From Sipunculus nudus (lineage: Eukaryota > Annelida > Sipuncula > Golfingiida > Sipunculidae): a DNA stretch of 64,000 nucleotides. The stretch's first letter is position 1. Every line of letters begins with the position of its first letter. This document shows positions 13,323 to 26,111 of this stretch, one piece after another. The position numbers and the translations under genes are program-made. The stretch lies in the NCBI GenBank assembly GCA_026874595.1, contig CM049311.1, positions 52,891,676 through 52,955,675 on the forward strand, read 5' to 3'. The notes beneath the pieces were generated by a model, which was not told the DNA's origin, did not search any database, and saw only the letters and a list, made by a program, of their open reading frames with translations.

Positions 13323-13520
13323 AATTCATCTTGTAAATAATGTACCAGCAAACACCAAGATAAACATAAAAAATAGTACGAATGGCACAGTGCCTAATGC
13401 TGAACATATTTATTTTTCTGTAATTAACGACTGAGCAAGCAATATCTAAACAGGAAACCCCATACAGTGAGGAATTATCAGTTCATCTTGTAAATAATGT
13501 ACCAGCAAACACCAAGATAA
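13323..13520 (+). repeat. Tandem repeat, units A-B-A (first part)
   Basis: Unit A ('cttgtaaataatgtaccagc' and neighbours) is at 13323-13362. Unit B (starting near 'tagtacgaatggcacag') is at 13371-13481, and unit A recurs at 13482-13520. The array continues after insertions as B-A at 16109-16257 and B at 19450-19557, so the original structure was about three 155 bp units. Copies are nearly identical. Confidence 0.85.
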
Positions 13521-16108
13521 TCATGAACAAGGGACCTATGGGTCACGGCGCTCAGCTGTTATATATGATAAAAAAATATGATTTAGAAATGAGGCACATG
13601 CAGGTTTAGTGTGGTAATAAAAATAAGCTGTATTATGAGTTGTTGTTGTTTAGCTTATGTATGATTTTGATAATACCTTTGGAGACAGGGAAGAGGATTG
13701 ATTTCATTTGTATTATTAACAAATGGAGTACTATTGTCACACAGATTTTGACTTGGCCATTTAACTTATAAGCAGAACATATAATATAAGAGTTTAACTA
13801 TTTATTAAAAAAATTACAAATATTGTCCCAAATATAATTTTTATTAAAAATAATAAGAGAATCGTATGATTTTTTTTTTTTAAATGAAATATAACTGAAA
13901 TGATTATTAAAATAATATTAAAGAATATATTCATGAATACATTTTGAAAGTATTTGCACTGGTATTCATATACTTTCATTTTTATCTGAATTCATATTCT
14001 TTATGCAAGAAATTTTATAATGGAGTACATATTCATATTTGTATTTAATTTTCAATTGCAAAGTATTTGCACCATGTCTGGTATTTATTCATTTTTCACC
14101 AAACAATGATGTTGAGAATCCAGAATATACAAAATTCACCCGTTTAAATAATGATCATAAGTACCTCATTTTATGGATTTTATTTATATAAAAAAAAAAT
14201 AAATGTAATATATTCATTTTGGACTAATTTCACATCAATGTACACATAAGACACAGTATGAATCTAGATTAATATTATCAACTGCATCTTTGTCTATCAT
14301 TAATTTCCTTCATATGATCCCTAATGATTAGAAATGAATAATATGATTTACTTTTTTATCATTAAAACTGAACTGAAAAATATTGCATGGTGTTATTTGG
14401 AATATGTGACATTCTATCAATTGATACAAGATTCTTATATCATCAGTAACTGCAAGTTAAGTTCCTGTTATTATAAACTAACAAATTCCTTTTCTATTTT
14501 TCTTTAATTTGTTATTAAAAACCAATAATTTATTAATTTATTGTTTATTGTTATGTTGTTGGTTAAAACTACTTGATGAGTTGGGTTGGACACCTGGATC
14601 ACCTGTGGCTGGCCATAAGCTGCCTGGCTGCCCCAGTGAATGCCTCGCCTCAAGCGTGCATAATTTGCTGAAAGTTCAACAAGGTCAACATACAGGTGAC
14701 TCAAGAGGGGCTTGAGAGAGCCAAGGTCTGACATGGTCTTATTAAAACATTAATAAAAGCTACAATTTTTGGCCAATTTCTTTCAGCTTTCTAAACAAAA
14801 AAGCTGAAATCCTTATGCGTGCATGATATGAAAATTGTATCAAAAGTGCTCACAGGAAACAAACCTGCCATGGTCAAAGTTGGGCAAAATTTAAGGTACT
14901 AATTTTATATTTATACTAATAATTTTGGGCATTCAACTGAATCTTGATTAAATAATGTTACATCCCTGACAAAAAATCTCTAGCTTCAGCAATCCCCTTG
15001 TAAAGAGAGTAAATATAATTTCTTGATTTTTTACAAAGTGCATTATGTTTGGGCCCATAACTTAAAACAATTACCCAATACTGACATCATTTCTGGCATG
15101 TGCTTAGAGAATGTATAGAAAAATATATATATTATATATGATTAAAGTCAGACCAGTGGTTTTGATATTAGGCAGTCTTGAAGTGTAACAATGGGTTTTT
15201 AATGGAAAAATGAAGTTTTTCATTAATATCTCTAAGGTATGAAGTCCTAGTGACCAAATTTTCGGCATGGTAGGGAATTTTGGAGACATCTAATTGTATG
15301 CCAAATTTTAGGAACTGAGACCCGAAGATGGGGAGCTGAGCTCTTGCAAACTGCATAACACAAGTTGATGTAAACAATATGTTACATGGTGCTTGAAAAC
15401 TTGAATAAAATCTACAGTTTTTGATCAACTGGTTTCAAATTTTTGGTGTTAACAGACAAAATGCTAACATAAACATGCTGTGAAAATTAAATCCACAGTA
15501 CTTACAGAAAAAAAACGTGCCATGATCAAAGTTGGGCAAAATTTAAGGTACCAATTTTTTATTTTTGTTAATATTTTTAAAAAATTTAAAAGATTTTGAT
15601 CTAATTTTTTGTATACAATTTGATTTTGATTAATTAAAGTTATATTACTGGAAAAAAAGTCTATAGCTTTAACATGTTTTGTGTCAAGTGATCAAATATC
15701 TTTCCTGATTTTTTTACAAAATGCATTATGTTTGGGCCCATAACTTTTTTAAAATATATAATACATACATAATTTCTGGCATGTACATAGGAACTATATA
15801 GAGGAATATTAATGGTAAATATGAGGAAAAACAGATGAGCGGTTCTGTTATTAGGCAGTCCTGAAGTGTGAAAATAGGTTTTTAATAACAAATTGAGGTT
15901 TTTCCTTAATTTCTCAAAGGAACAAAGCCGCAAAGTCCCAGTTTTCGGCTTGGTGGGAGATCTTGGGGACATCTAACATTATGCCGAATTTTGGATTCCT
16001 AGGTCTTACGGTTTCAAAACGTGCCACATCTACGGACGGACGGACGGACAGACAACGGACAATGGACCACGACTATAGCTCAGATGACTTATAGTCAGCT
16101 GAGCTAAA
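13521..16108 (+). repeat. Hairpin-ended dispersed repeat inserted in a tandem array
   Basis: The 5' end reads 'gaacaagggacctatgggtc' with 'cggcgctcagctg'. The 3' end has ACGGACGGACGGACAGAC, 'aatggaccacgactatagct' and a hairpin with arms CAGATGAC and GTCAGCTG. Internally, a block containing 'tcaaagttgggcaaaattta' occurs twice (about 14870 and 15515). The insertion separates unit A from unit B of the flanking tandem repeat. A GC-rich island at 14570-14735 is listed separately. Confidence 0.7.
14595..14734 (-). other. GC-rich exon-like island inside a repeat
   Basis: On the minus strand an open frame starts at ATG 14734 and reads MSDLGSLKPLLSHLYVDLVE, then a segment with LRRGIHWGSQAAYG. Base composition (over 50% GC) and amino-acid mix look like real protein, unlike the AT-rich repeat around it. 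Right after 'GGCCAGCCACAG' comes GTGATC, a possible donor. I do not recognise the protein. It could be a captured exon fragment or chance; there is no supporting second exon. Confidence 0.3.
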
Positions 16109-16257
16109 AATAGTACAAATGGCACAGTGCCTAATGCTGAACATATTTATTTTTCTGTAATTACCGACTGAGCAAGCAATATCTAAACAGGAAACCCCAT
16201 ACAGTGAGGAATTATCAGTTCATCTTGTAAATAATGTACCAGCAAACACCAAGATAA
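16109..16257 (+). repeat. Tandem repeat, units B-A (second part)
   Basis: Nearly identical to 13371-13520: unit B begins at 'tagtacaaatggcacagtgc' and unit A ends at 'caccaagataa'. It lies between the two large insertions. Confidence 0.85.
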
Positions 16258-19200
16258 ACAAAAACAAGGCCTACAGGCCTAATGCGAACCTGTGCATTGG
16301 GAAATACACCAGGTATAATGCTTCAATGCTGGACCATTACTTTTCATGTATATGAACAATGCAAGTACTAAACATTTTGAATAATAAACAATTACACAAA
16401 CATCACTGCTGAAATTCTGGCATGGGTGTACACAACACTAAAAAGATTGTAGCTGGCACCACCAGTCTTGTATACAACGAAGCTATCACAGATATATACA
16501 TATGCCCAATTTCAGACTTATATATCAAACCCCTCCTAAGAAAAACGCAGGGACACACACTGTGCAAAAGTCATGATAGGTGGCTACACCTGTCTTGTGA
16601 GCGAGAAAGCCATCAAAGACACATAGACAGGTCAAAATATTAGGCCAATACATCAAACTTACCTTAGAGTCTGATGCATGGGGCTGTCCAGGCTTAGGTG
16701 AGAAAGGCTGTTGCCCCCGAGTGAACTGTGACAAATTGCTTGCTCAGGCTACTGCACTGAGTCAACTCATGACCTGCACCTGGCTAGACTGAGTGAACTT
16801 TTGACCTGTACCTGGCTGCACTGAGTGAACTCTTGACCTGTTGCATAATCTGACACAGTTGGCAGTCTGCCAAAGCTATAAATAGAATGCAGCTAATGCA
16901 CTGAGTAAACTCCTGATCCATACCTGGCTGCACTGAGTGAACTCTTGACCTGTTGCCTAATCTGATACAGTTGGCAGTCTGCCAAAGCTATAAATAGATC
17001 CAGACTGACCTCTAGCCTGTTGCCAAATCTGAAATAGTAGCCACACCATTGCATAAGCTCATGCAGGGGCCCTGCCCTGAGGGGCTTGACACCCATGAAG
17101 TGATCACATGCCTGTGCTTGGCTGCACTGACTGAACTCTTGACCTTTATCTGGCTGCACTGAATGAACTCTTGATCTGTTCCCAAATCTGAAACAGTTGG
17201 CAGTTTCTCAACCTATTTAAAGATACAGATTCAATCTCGGCCTGTTGGTATATCTGTTTACACATACTGAAAGACTTTGGCTAAATTTTTTTTTTCAAGC
17301 CGACATATTCATAAACTTTTTAACAAAATATCTAGAATAATAAAAGATGCAGTACTTTCATTGTTAAAGGTCCAATAGTTCTGCCAAAAATCATTCTAGT
17401 AAACTTGAACAAAGGCCACCTAAGAATAATTTTTGTGCAATGTTTCAGAAGATATATTTGAAATAATAATTTTGTAGAAGAACACCATTGCAGTCCTCAG
17501 TTTGAAAAAGACATAATAATGGCCATAAGACCAACTGAAGCTTTTCACAACTCAACCAAAAATCAACAGTATTCTCAGTATATAACAGTAAACTCAGTAT
17601 ATTCTGATATGATTGAAAGAATCATGTCCTAGGATATTTCTTTTGAAAAATTGAACAATTCAACTTGACAGTTTCATCATTAAGCTGAAAGAGGCTAAAA
17701 TTATGAGGTTATTTAACCATAAAAAACAGGTCAATGTAGGTGGCATAACAAAATCTGCAACTTCAAATATGAGTCATGTGACCAACATTTGCACAATACT
17801 TGGTAATGCTAGGTTCTGTCATTTCTGAGATTACTATGTCAGTATGCTTACTTGGCCAAATAACTATGTTCAAATTTGTGCAACCATTTGAACAAACTTG
17901 AGAAGGCTTGCCTCTGGGATCATTGTAAAATATTGAACAATTATGGTGGATTGTTTACAAGAAGAAGACTTTTAAAGGTTTTTCAGCCTTTTCCCTATAA
18001 AATTTAAGTAAATGCGGATAACAAAAAAAGAAGCTGAATCCCACAACATTTGATTTGTGACAGATTATTGCATAAAATTTGGGGATGGTAGCTCCTGCTA
18101 TTCCTGAGAAATTATGGGTTAATATACAGATGACCAATGACCTCCGTCAATGCAGGTGGCGCCACCAATACCTGAATTTCAAATATGACTCATGTGACCA
18201 TCACTGGCATAAAATTTGGTGATGATAGCTCCGGCTGTTTTTGAGACTGTCATTTTAGTATGCGTTTTTGGACAGATGACTAAGTTCAACTTCCTGTAAC
18301 TCGGCCAAACTTCACCCAAATTTAACCATTTGAACAAACTTGAGAGAGCTGGTATCAGAGATTATTTCTGTGAAATATTGAACAATTTGGCTTGACCATT
18401 TTGGAGGAGAAGATTTTAAACAGTTTTTTAGCTTTTTCTCTATAAATCTAAGAAAATGCGGAGTTTTTCAGATGGCTAATTTTTTGCATTAAATTTCAAA
18501 AAGCTAGCTCCAGTCGTTGTAAAATATTAAACAAATTAGCCTCAGTTTTGTCCTTTAAAAATGTTTTGCAGATTTATAACTCATATAGGAAAATACAGAA
18601 AAATGGCTAAGTTAAGCTTCCCATAACTCGGCTTAAAATCACTGAACCAAAACCATTTGAACAAACTTGAATTATCAACATCTAAGGATAATTAATGTGT
18701 GAGATTTAGGAATCCGGCCCAGTGGTTTTTGAGAAGATCTTTGTAGCCACTGAGCTAAAATGGGCTGTCATGGCATATGACTAAATTCACCTTCCCATAA
18801 CTCAGCCAAAAGTCATTGAACTGAGACCATTTGAACATAATTCAGACAGCAGTACCCTAAGATCATTTCTGTGCAATATTAAACAATTTGGCCATATGGT
18901 TTCAGAGAAGAAGTTTTTTGTAGCCCTCAGTATGATAAGGGCACTGATGACCCCCGTACAAAAAAAAGGCTGATGCAGGTGGCGCCACCAATACCTCAAT
19001 TTCAGATTTCACTCATGTGACAAACATTCGCATAAAATTTGGTGATGATAGCTCCAGCCGTTTCCGAGATTGTAATTTTAGTATTTTTTTTGGACAGATG
19101 ACTAAGTTTAACTTCCTGTAACTCGGCCAAAAATCACCGAACTTAAACCATTCGAACAAACTTGAGAAAGATTGTTCAAGGGATCATTTCTGTGAAATAT

Positions 19201-19449
19201 TGGACAATTTGGCTAAACAGTTTCAGAGAAGAAGATTTTTAAAGGTTTTTAAGCTTTTTCCCTATAAAATCTAAGGAAATGCAGTTAGCCAAAAAATAAG
19301 CAAAATCTGATAGTTTTTTAGATGACTAATTTTTTGCATAAAATTTTGTAATGCTAACTCTTGCCGTTTTCAAGATAGTACGGGTTAACGTACAGACAAC
19401 AGACGCCGGACGACGCAACACCATCGCATAAGCTCACAGGTTTGCTAAA
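16258..19449 (+). repeat. Second dispersed repeat inserted in the tandem array
   Basis: Begins 'aaggcctacaggcctaatgc' and ends with ACAGACGCCGGACGACG, 'cataagctcacaggtttgc', 'taaaaata', typical of repeats I know from bivalve genomes. The interior holds three diverged modules (from about 17745, 18155 and 18975), each with 'caggtggcgccaccaatacc', 'actcatgtgac' and 'gcataaaatttggtgatgat'. It codes nothing recognisable. Confidence 0.7.
16740..17215 (+). repeat. Tandem repeat ('ctggctgcactgagtgaact')
   Basis: At least four units carry 'gctgcactgagtgaactctt', 'gacctgttgc' and, in the longer ones, 'acagttggcagtctgccaaa' plus 'gctataaatagat'. The long unit is about 110-120 bp (16820-16900 and 16930-17000). 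An 88-codon minus frame is a by-product. Confidence 0.75.
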
Positions 19450-19557
19450 AATAATACGAATGGCACAGTACCTAATGCTGAACATATTTATTTTTCTGTA
19501 ATTAACGACTGAGCAATATCTAAACAGGAAACCCCATACAGTGAGGAATTATCAGTT
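19450..19557 (+). repeat. Tandem repeat, unit B (third part)
   Basis: Third copy of unit B ('tacgaatggcacagtaccta' to 'gaggaattatcagtt'), with a small internal deletion after 'gactgagca'. Unit A does not follow. Confidence 0.8.
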
Positions 19558-22500
19558 TTGCTAAATATTACACTTGTTCTGATCAACAGTGGCTGCACAG
19601 AACTGATGAAATCATGCAATTCTTACAATACCAAACAGCTGATTTGTGGAGATCATGCTTCAGACATCGCAGTTTCAGCAGTTTCCCGACAGTTTTTCTC
19701 CTTTTGCTCAAGAGTGTACCGATCCTTCCATATATACATGAGGCATTATTAGATTAATTTTCAAGGTTAAATATTAAACATTTGGTAACGTCAGGCAATG
19801 CCTTTCTGTAGGAGCATACTTCATCTAAAAAATTTCATGTGCAAACCTTGACTTTTAAACTAGATATGCAATCAGAATCCAAATAAAAACTTTGGGCCAT
19901 ACAGTAAATCTAGGGTCAGTCATTTAACCTGAAACAAAGACTTTTTGTTAAGCCTAAGTCTGGGACCATATAATGTACTGTCATTTATCCACAGATTAAC
20001 ATTTTTTCTTACAAATGAGACAGATGTCCATAATCTGGTTATTTATTGCATAAACGACTTAATTTGAAGGTCTCAAAAACAGAAAAAAGCATAAAAATTG
20101 GAAAAAATACAGGTGGTGCTACAGTTTTTGGAAACTGACAAACTAGTCATTGTCAATATTCAAGGCAAAATTCATGGCATTCCATGCATTATTTATCAAG
20201 AAACTGGAGGTTTTGTATCATTTTTTTAATTATTCATGGGTGTACTTGCAAGCCCCATAGCTCAAAGGATATAGGTCAACCTGACCTTATTTCAGGTTTC
20301 AAAGTAGCCCATAAAAATGAACTCCTCAATTGCTTTTTTTTCAGTGACTGACGCATTGTGGAGTCCATAGATTGCACCTGCAGTTTACTGTGATTATAAC
20401 ACTCCATACACAACTGTGAGATTTAACATATATCCATTGATTAATGTTCAGTACATCAATGTGTATTGTATATTTGACCACTGGAAACATTACTGTTCTG
20501 TTCTCAGCCCTATTTTGCACCAAGGAAGTTAAAATATGAACATAATAGTACACAGGCCTAAAGCCCTATACTGGACTGCCACCAAATGCAAGATGTCTAC
20601 GGGACTGTTAATGCTTCAATTCTCTCTGGACAAATACTATCAGTTGCTGATGTTACAGGTGCTCCATGCTTTCCAGAATGGTTATTTTTTATTACAGGCC
20701 TTTTCGAATTACAACATTATGTGAACATTGGTTTGCTAAAACCATAGGGGATATTTTTTTGTTTAATTTCCTTTCTAAGCGTAACAGATCGTATCGTGCT
20801 ATAACCCGAGTTAGCCCCCAGGGCCGGCCATGCAACAGAAACCTGAAACCTGTTGCGTCGCCATTGGGGGCTAGTTTCAAAGGAGATTTTTTATTGACCT
20901 CCCTGGATGTACACTTAGTAAGTTTCTAGGTCCAGCGGTTACAATATTTGGGCCCTGCTACAAACATCGGGACAGTCAGACAACAGACCTTCAGTCAGTT
21001 GAGCTAAACCAATGTGGGTTCAAAGCCTAATAGGCTTTACTATATACTAATATAAGTAATATATAGTATTTTATTAGTAAGAAATTTGCAGCAATAAATA
21101 AGTATCACCTTTTTGACTTATGTTTCTTGACGTCATTGACAAAAATACCAAAACTGCAAAAGTGGGTTTACCTTGCAGAAAATAAGTGGGTTCACAGGAA
21201 GAAATGTTGGATTTCTTAAAAATAAAAATGTAGATTCACTGATGACACTAGATCAGCTGATTAGGGTCTATTAGTATTAGGCTGCTGACTGAACCAACCC
21301 ACATTTTCCTTCATAAAAATGCGGGTTAACTTTTTTAGCCCCTGAAGTTCAACTCCGGGAGCGAGTATAGAATCCGGTTTACATGGACGAGGTTGTGGGT
21401 GTATACGGACGGACGTAATGATGTTAAGGATTCTTGTAATGTATAAGTAAGAGGAATGTCGATGTCATATCATCAGCCATGTCATGGCTTATGTGCGGAT
21501 TACTACTAATATTAGACGGTCCAGTCAGTTTAGACCCATCTTGGAAATGAAGACCGGATTCTATACTTGGGCCCAACTCCGTATAATGCACCTATATCAA
21601 TTCTACAAACCTGCTATCCTGACCGGTAGCTGAACCCACGGCACATGTGACATTCGTCCAACGGAAATATGACAGTCCAACGATAGTCAATTATGTCAAG
21701 AAATCCAATGTTTACATCAGGAAAACAAATAATTTTTGGCAAATAATGGTTGGCAAATAATCTTAAAATAATTATTAACGAAATCATTTACCATTTCATT
21801 TGAGTTTTCAAAACAAAACGATCAATCCCCGTGTTCATTCCTGGTACACTGCACTATATGTTGTCTGTGAACCTCAACTCGCTGTCAGATAAACTCAGGG
21901 TATAATCAAGGTCAAGGTCGTTGCCTTTCCTGTAATACATTCATGTAAAGCTAGGTTCATTCTTATAAAGAAACCGCATACATTTCATGGGGATCACTAA
22001 ATCGCACAAGCTGAAGATGATTTCGTTGTCTTTTTCAGTTAATGTTCATGCCTTCAACCCGAGCATTTTTTCTCACATCGGTTATAGTTAAAACGTATGT
22101 CGTAAACCCCCCTAATATAAACTTGAATGATTAAATTTATGATGAATACTGTGCCTAGTCATGACTTTGTGTCGTTTATGTGTTCCGTGTTTTTCTGTAT
22201 ATTTAGACGGCGTGCTTTGAATGATCATGAAGTCCTTCACCCGCACTATCTCTAAAAATGTACCAATACTTTTTTATGTTTTGTTGTCCTTAATTATTGT
22301 TCACATCTCTTTTTAATACAATTGATTGTAAATTACTACATATAATTTAATTTATATATCATGTAATCCTTGCATGCCTTTTTCTCTCAGTTGTATAAAT
22401 CTTGCATCACAAAGACCACTATTGAAATAAGTTTATATTATTAAACTTTTTAGTGTTATCCTTGGTTATGTCAAGATACTGTATTTTATGACGATTGATG

Positions 22501-23940
22501 TTCTTTTTATATGCATGTATCTGTCTATCTAATTAAATCAATCAATCAATCATGATTTTGTTTTTGCAGTCGCAAAAAGTGAAACACGTTCTATACGTCG
22601 ACTCCTTTCCACTTGCCCCCCCCCCCCCTCCCATTTAAGGAAAATATATGAACTACTTCAGGTTGAAGGTAACAAGTTTTCAAACTCCTTAGTTGTCAAA
22701 CTTTACGAGCACATAGCTGAAACTTCAAGTGTATCCAATTGGAGGGGGAAATATATGCAGTCTATATACCTCTGGTACTTCAACCGTCATTGGCTTCGCA
22801 CACAAAAAATTACATCTGAAGATTTTACTAAGAAGATGAAGGTCAAGATCACCCGTTTTCAAGTGTTTTAGAGATTTTGGTAGAAAAAAATTAACATATC
22901 AATTTCAGAGAAAAAAATTTTGAGTGATTCAAAAGTGATAGCATTCACAAAAAAATATATCAGGTTCGGCTAATTTGACCTTGAAAATGAAGATCACGAT
23001 CATGAGTTTTCCAGCTTCTCGAGAACTTGGTTGAATCAACTTGTGTACAAAATTTTAGGAAAAAATATACAGTACTTAAAAAGTTATAGGTTCACAAAAT
23101 TGTTTTAATTCGGCTTATTAGACCCTGCATGAAGAAAAATTCAAGGTCACTGGTTTTTTAACTTGTCCTAGATTTTGATAGATACAATTCGCTATACCAA
23201 ATGGCATCCTATTTTTATAATACCGATTCAGGGTCGCTTTTTCTGTTGAACATATGGATTTCTAATTTCTATATAAATGCAAATTAGTGCATAAATTCCA
23301 ATATATCAACAGAATACATGGAAAATTAAGGCTAAAAAGTAAAAGCATCGATATTTTCTTTATGATATTCTTATAATATGAACACATGTATTAACAAATG
23401 TATAATAAGTTGCTTAATTTTCAAAATGTACATCATTTTATTAATTAAAAATAATTGTACACAATTTTTTGTTAAAAATCAACATATTCGAATGTTTTGC
23501 ACTTTATACACATTTCCCTCTCATTAAAACATTTCTTTTTATTTAAAATTATTGTTACTAATTTACTCAGATATGCAAATCATCTTTTAAATATGTACAA
23601 TATAAAATATATTAAACAGGATCTATTCTACAGGGAAAAGATAATATTATCAATTGGCTTATCAAGCACTTGGTCTTTTTCCATACTGGTAATCCAAATG
23701 AGCATAAGGTATGACTATATATACGCCTGCATGCACAAACAGGCCTACTATCACAAAATGTATTCATTTTTTAAAGCTCAAGATCGTGGGATTTATTCAT
23801 GTTGCCGATGACGAAAAAACTTGCTGAAACTTGCATAACTGGGAAACCCGGTTAAATACGGTCCAAATGGCCGAAACTGCAAGTACAATGGCGATGGGTC
23901 TCGAAACAGTGTCGTTCACTAGATCGAGTTCGGCTCTCGA
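19558..23940. other. Non-coding stretch with repeat fragments
   Basis: Fragments of the hairpin-ended family occur at about 20060-20330 (including a perfect AGGTCA-n3-TGACCT at 20273) and 20870-21010 (ending 'cagtcagttgagctaaa'). An inverted pair built on 'agtatagaatccgg' spans about 21366-21566. A C-run lies near 22617. No protein-coding exon or RNA gene is recognised. Confidence 0.5.
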
Positions 23941-23943
23941 ATG

Positions 23944-24195
23944 GCATGGCTGGGTCTCCGGTGCTGGGACCGGTAGAGGGAATGTGGGTTGCTTCTGGCT
24001 TTGTGGCTGTGGATGCTGTAGCTTTCAAAAAAAAGGTCACCGGCTCGGGATGGACGGTGGCGGCCTTTGCGGCTCCCTGCTTGGCTTGGCGTGGCACTGC
24101 GACTGTTGGCTCAGAGAACATGCTTAAGGAGCGCACAGGGCTGAGGTCTTGACCGCAGCAACCTGTAGCTGCTCGATGAGCGTATACCTTCTTAT
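23944..24195. repeat. Short dispersed element, copy 1
   Basis: About 250 bp starting 'gcatggctgggtctcc' and ending near 'gctgctcgatgagcgtat'. It closely resembles 24895-25163, apart from one replaced patch of roughly 40 bp in the middle. No target duplication is evident around this copy. Open frames through it on both strands are explained by its GC-rich composition. Confidence 0.75.
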
Positions 24196-24325
24196 AACAC
24201 AAAAGAAATTCATATAAGGGTTGTGGGAACATGCAGCTTGAGGTCTAAGATATTATCTCTAATTCGCAGATTACAGCCATATATGTACCCCCCACCCCCA
24301 CCCCAAACAGCAATTTTAGCCCTCT

Positions 24326-24327
<2 letters not shown>

Positions 24328-24399
<72 letters not shown>
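24328..24399. repeat. (TA)n microsatellite
   Basis: 72 bases of uninterrupted TA. Confidence 0.95.
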
Positions 24400-24401
<2 letters not shown>

Positions 24402-24631
24402 AAAAACAATTTAAAATTCGTACGGTAGCACGATGCACGTTAAGTGTTAAAGATTTACTAGTGTAACATTTTAGAAAAATACTGCACGAAAAGGTAAGAT
24501 TTTTTAGTTTTGACTTGAACGGACAAGAGAACAAGAGACGGTGACGACCTTAAGACAAATGGTAGTCCGTTCGACAGAACTTGACCAGACTCATTGAATG
24601 CCCTAAATTGTCTGCACAAGAGAAGAAGTTG

Positions 24632-25690
24632 TTAATGGGACAATGAGCAAGTCCTGGTCACCAGATCTGAGCATCCGTGATGGTTTGTAAGGTTGTAACA
24701 GTTCCTGAAGGTAAACTGGTGCGATGTTGTTAACAGCCCATAATAAATAAAGGTTAAAGTTTTACATTTAATACGTTCCTGCACAGGCAGCCGGTGTAAA
24801 GAATACAAGACAGGAATTATGCTGTCATGCCTCGCAGAACCGGAAATGACCCTGGCTGCTGTATTCTGGATGGAACGGAGTCTTCTGATTAATGCATGGC
24901 TGGGTCTCCGCTGCTGGGATCGGTGGAGGGAATGCGGGTTGCTTCTGGCTTTGTGGCTGTGGATGCTGTAGCTTTCTAACAAGGACAGCAACCCAGGAGA
25001 GAGGATGGCGCCCTCTACGGCTCCCTGCTTGGCTTGGCGTGGCACTGCGACTGTTGACTCAGAGAACATGCTTATGGAGCGCACAGGGCTGAGGTCATGA
25101 CCGCAGCAACCTGTAGCTGCTCGATGAGCGTATGCTTCTTTTGGCTTGGCTTGGCTTGGCTTGGATTAATGGTACACCCACCGCACATTAAAAATAATTA
25201 AAATGGCCTAGCAACTTGGTTATAAATGCATGGGCTATACTCTCTAATGATTCACTGTCGAGGAACCGGCTTAGTTGACCGATGTTCCTCAAATGTAAGA
25301 AGGCTCGCGTGCACACTGATAAAAAGTGAGCCTCCATCGAAACATGTTTATCCATCGTGATCCCAGGGTTCTTGGCAGTAGATGCATGTCGGGTGGATGT
25401 TATTACCGACAACGGAGAGAGATAGAGATGTTATCTTGTTGGTCAACTGTTTTGATGAAATGACTGAAGACTCCAGTTTTACCGACATTCATTTTAAGGC
25501 GATGTTGTGCATTCCAGTTCCGGACTATGTTATCGTCATCTCCATGCGACTGAGAGCATCGTTCATATCAACAGCCTTGGAACTCAGTTAAATCGACGAT
25601 GACGAAGAGATGACGTAGGCATATAGATGATAAACAGGTTTGGTCCGAGGATCGACCCTAGGAACAACACAGTCTAGTTTTGTACATAAT
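24632..25690 (-). pseudogene. Degraded non-LTR retrotransposon reverse transcriptase fragment
   Basis: On the minus strand, reading down from 25690: a GSILGPNLFIIYM motif (RT 'QGSxLGPxLFxxY' block), then at 25412-25188 KNPGITMDKHVSM and FLHLRNIGQL (the 'LGVxxD...HLRNI' part), then at 24893-24632 LIRRLRSIQNTAARVI and DSIIPVLYSLHRLPV (the C-terminal 'LxxxQNxAARxV...HWLPV' part). This order matches CR1/L2-like LINEs. An in-frame stop lies near 25188 and a short element (24895-25163) interrupts the frame. The 5' part, endonuclease and 3' tail were not found. Confidence 0.85.
24895..25163. mobile_element. SINE-like short element nested in the LINE, with 8 bp target duplication
   Basis: Flanked by GATTAATG at 24887-24894 and again at 25164-25171. 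On this strand it ends with four tandem TTGGC-type pentamers (about 25139-25163), a simple-repeat tail like those of SINEs. It is homologous to 23944-24195. With the element and one target copy discounted, the two LINE parts are in the same reading frame, which supports an insertion. No convincing tRNA A/B boxes were seen, so the SINE label is tentative. Confidence 0.7.
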
Positions 25691-25736
25691 GACTTTGCAT
25701 ATCTAACCCTGATGGTCTGGGTTATTTTAGTCAGAT

Positions 25737-26107
25737 ATGACTGGTACCAAATATATGTATTATATAACCAGAAACAGACCTACAGATGGAAGCCATATAA
25801 ATGACGACTATAAATGGCGCCACCAGTCTTGTACACAAGATAAAAAATTCCAAGATCTATGGACATACATCATTTTAGCCAAAATACATCAAACCAGTCC
25901 TGAGATTAATGCATGGATGTGTTCTCTGATTATATGATTCAGGTGGCGCCACCTGTCATGAGTACGAGAATGCTATCCATGGTGGATGAACATGTCAAAA
26001 TTTCAGGTCGATACATTAATCCAATCCTGAGATATGTGAATTCCACCCAAAGCAAACATAATTACGGACGCCACGCATAAACGGTTGCAGATGGCACAAT
26101 ATGTCTT
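25737..26107 (+). repeat. Diverged tandem modules ('ggcgccacc' family)
   Basis: Modules of about 120-150 bp contain 'aatggcgccaccagtcttgt', 'attccaagatctatggacat', 'ccaaaatacatcaaaccagt' and 'cctgaga'. The array is interrupted at 26108 by the TTAA element and resumes at 27709-27830. Related text is at 16430-16690. Confidence 0.65.
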
Positions 26108-26111
26108 AAAG

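Noticed and set aside
15661-15972. 103-codon minus-strand open frame
   Set aside because: It lies inside a dispersed repeat whose other copies (14800-15300) do not keep the frame, and it has no recognisable domain.
23497-23811. 104-codon plus-strand open frame
   Set aside because: AT-rich, no domain, no splice context; consistent with chance.
23852-24232. 126-codon minus-strand open frame
   Set aside because: It runs through the short dispersed element (homologous to 24895-25163); the other copy does not preserve the frame across its replaced middle patch.
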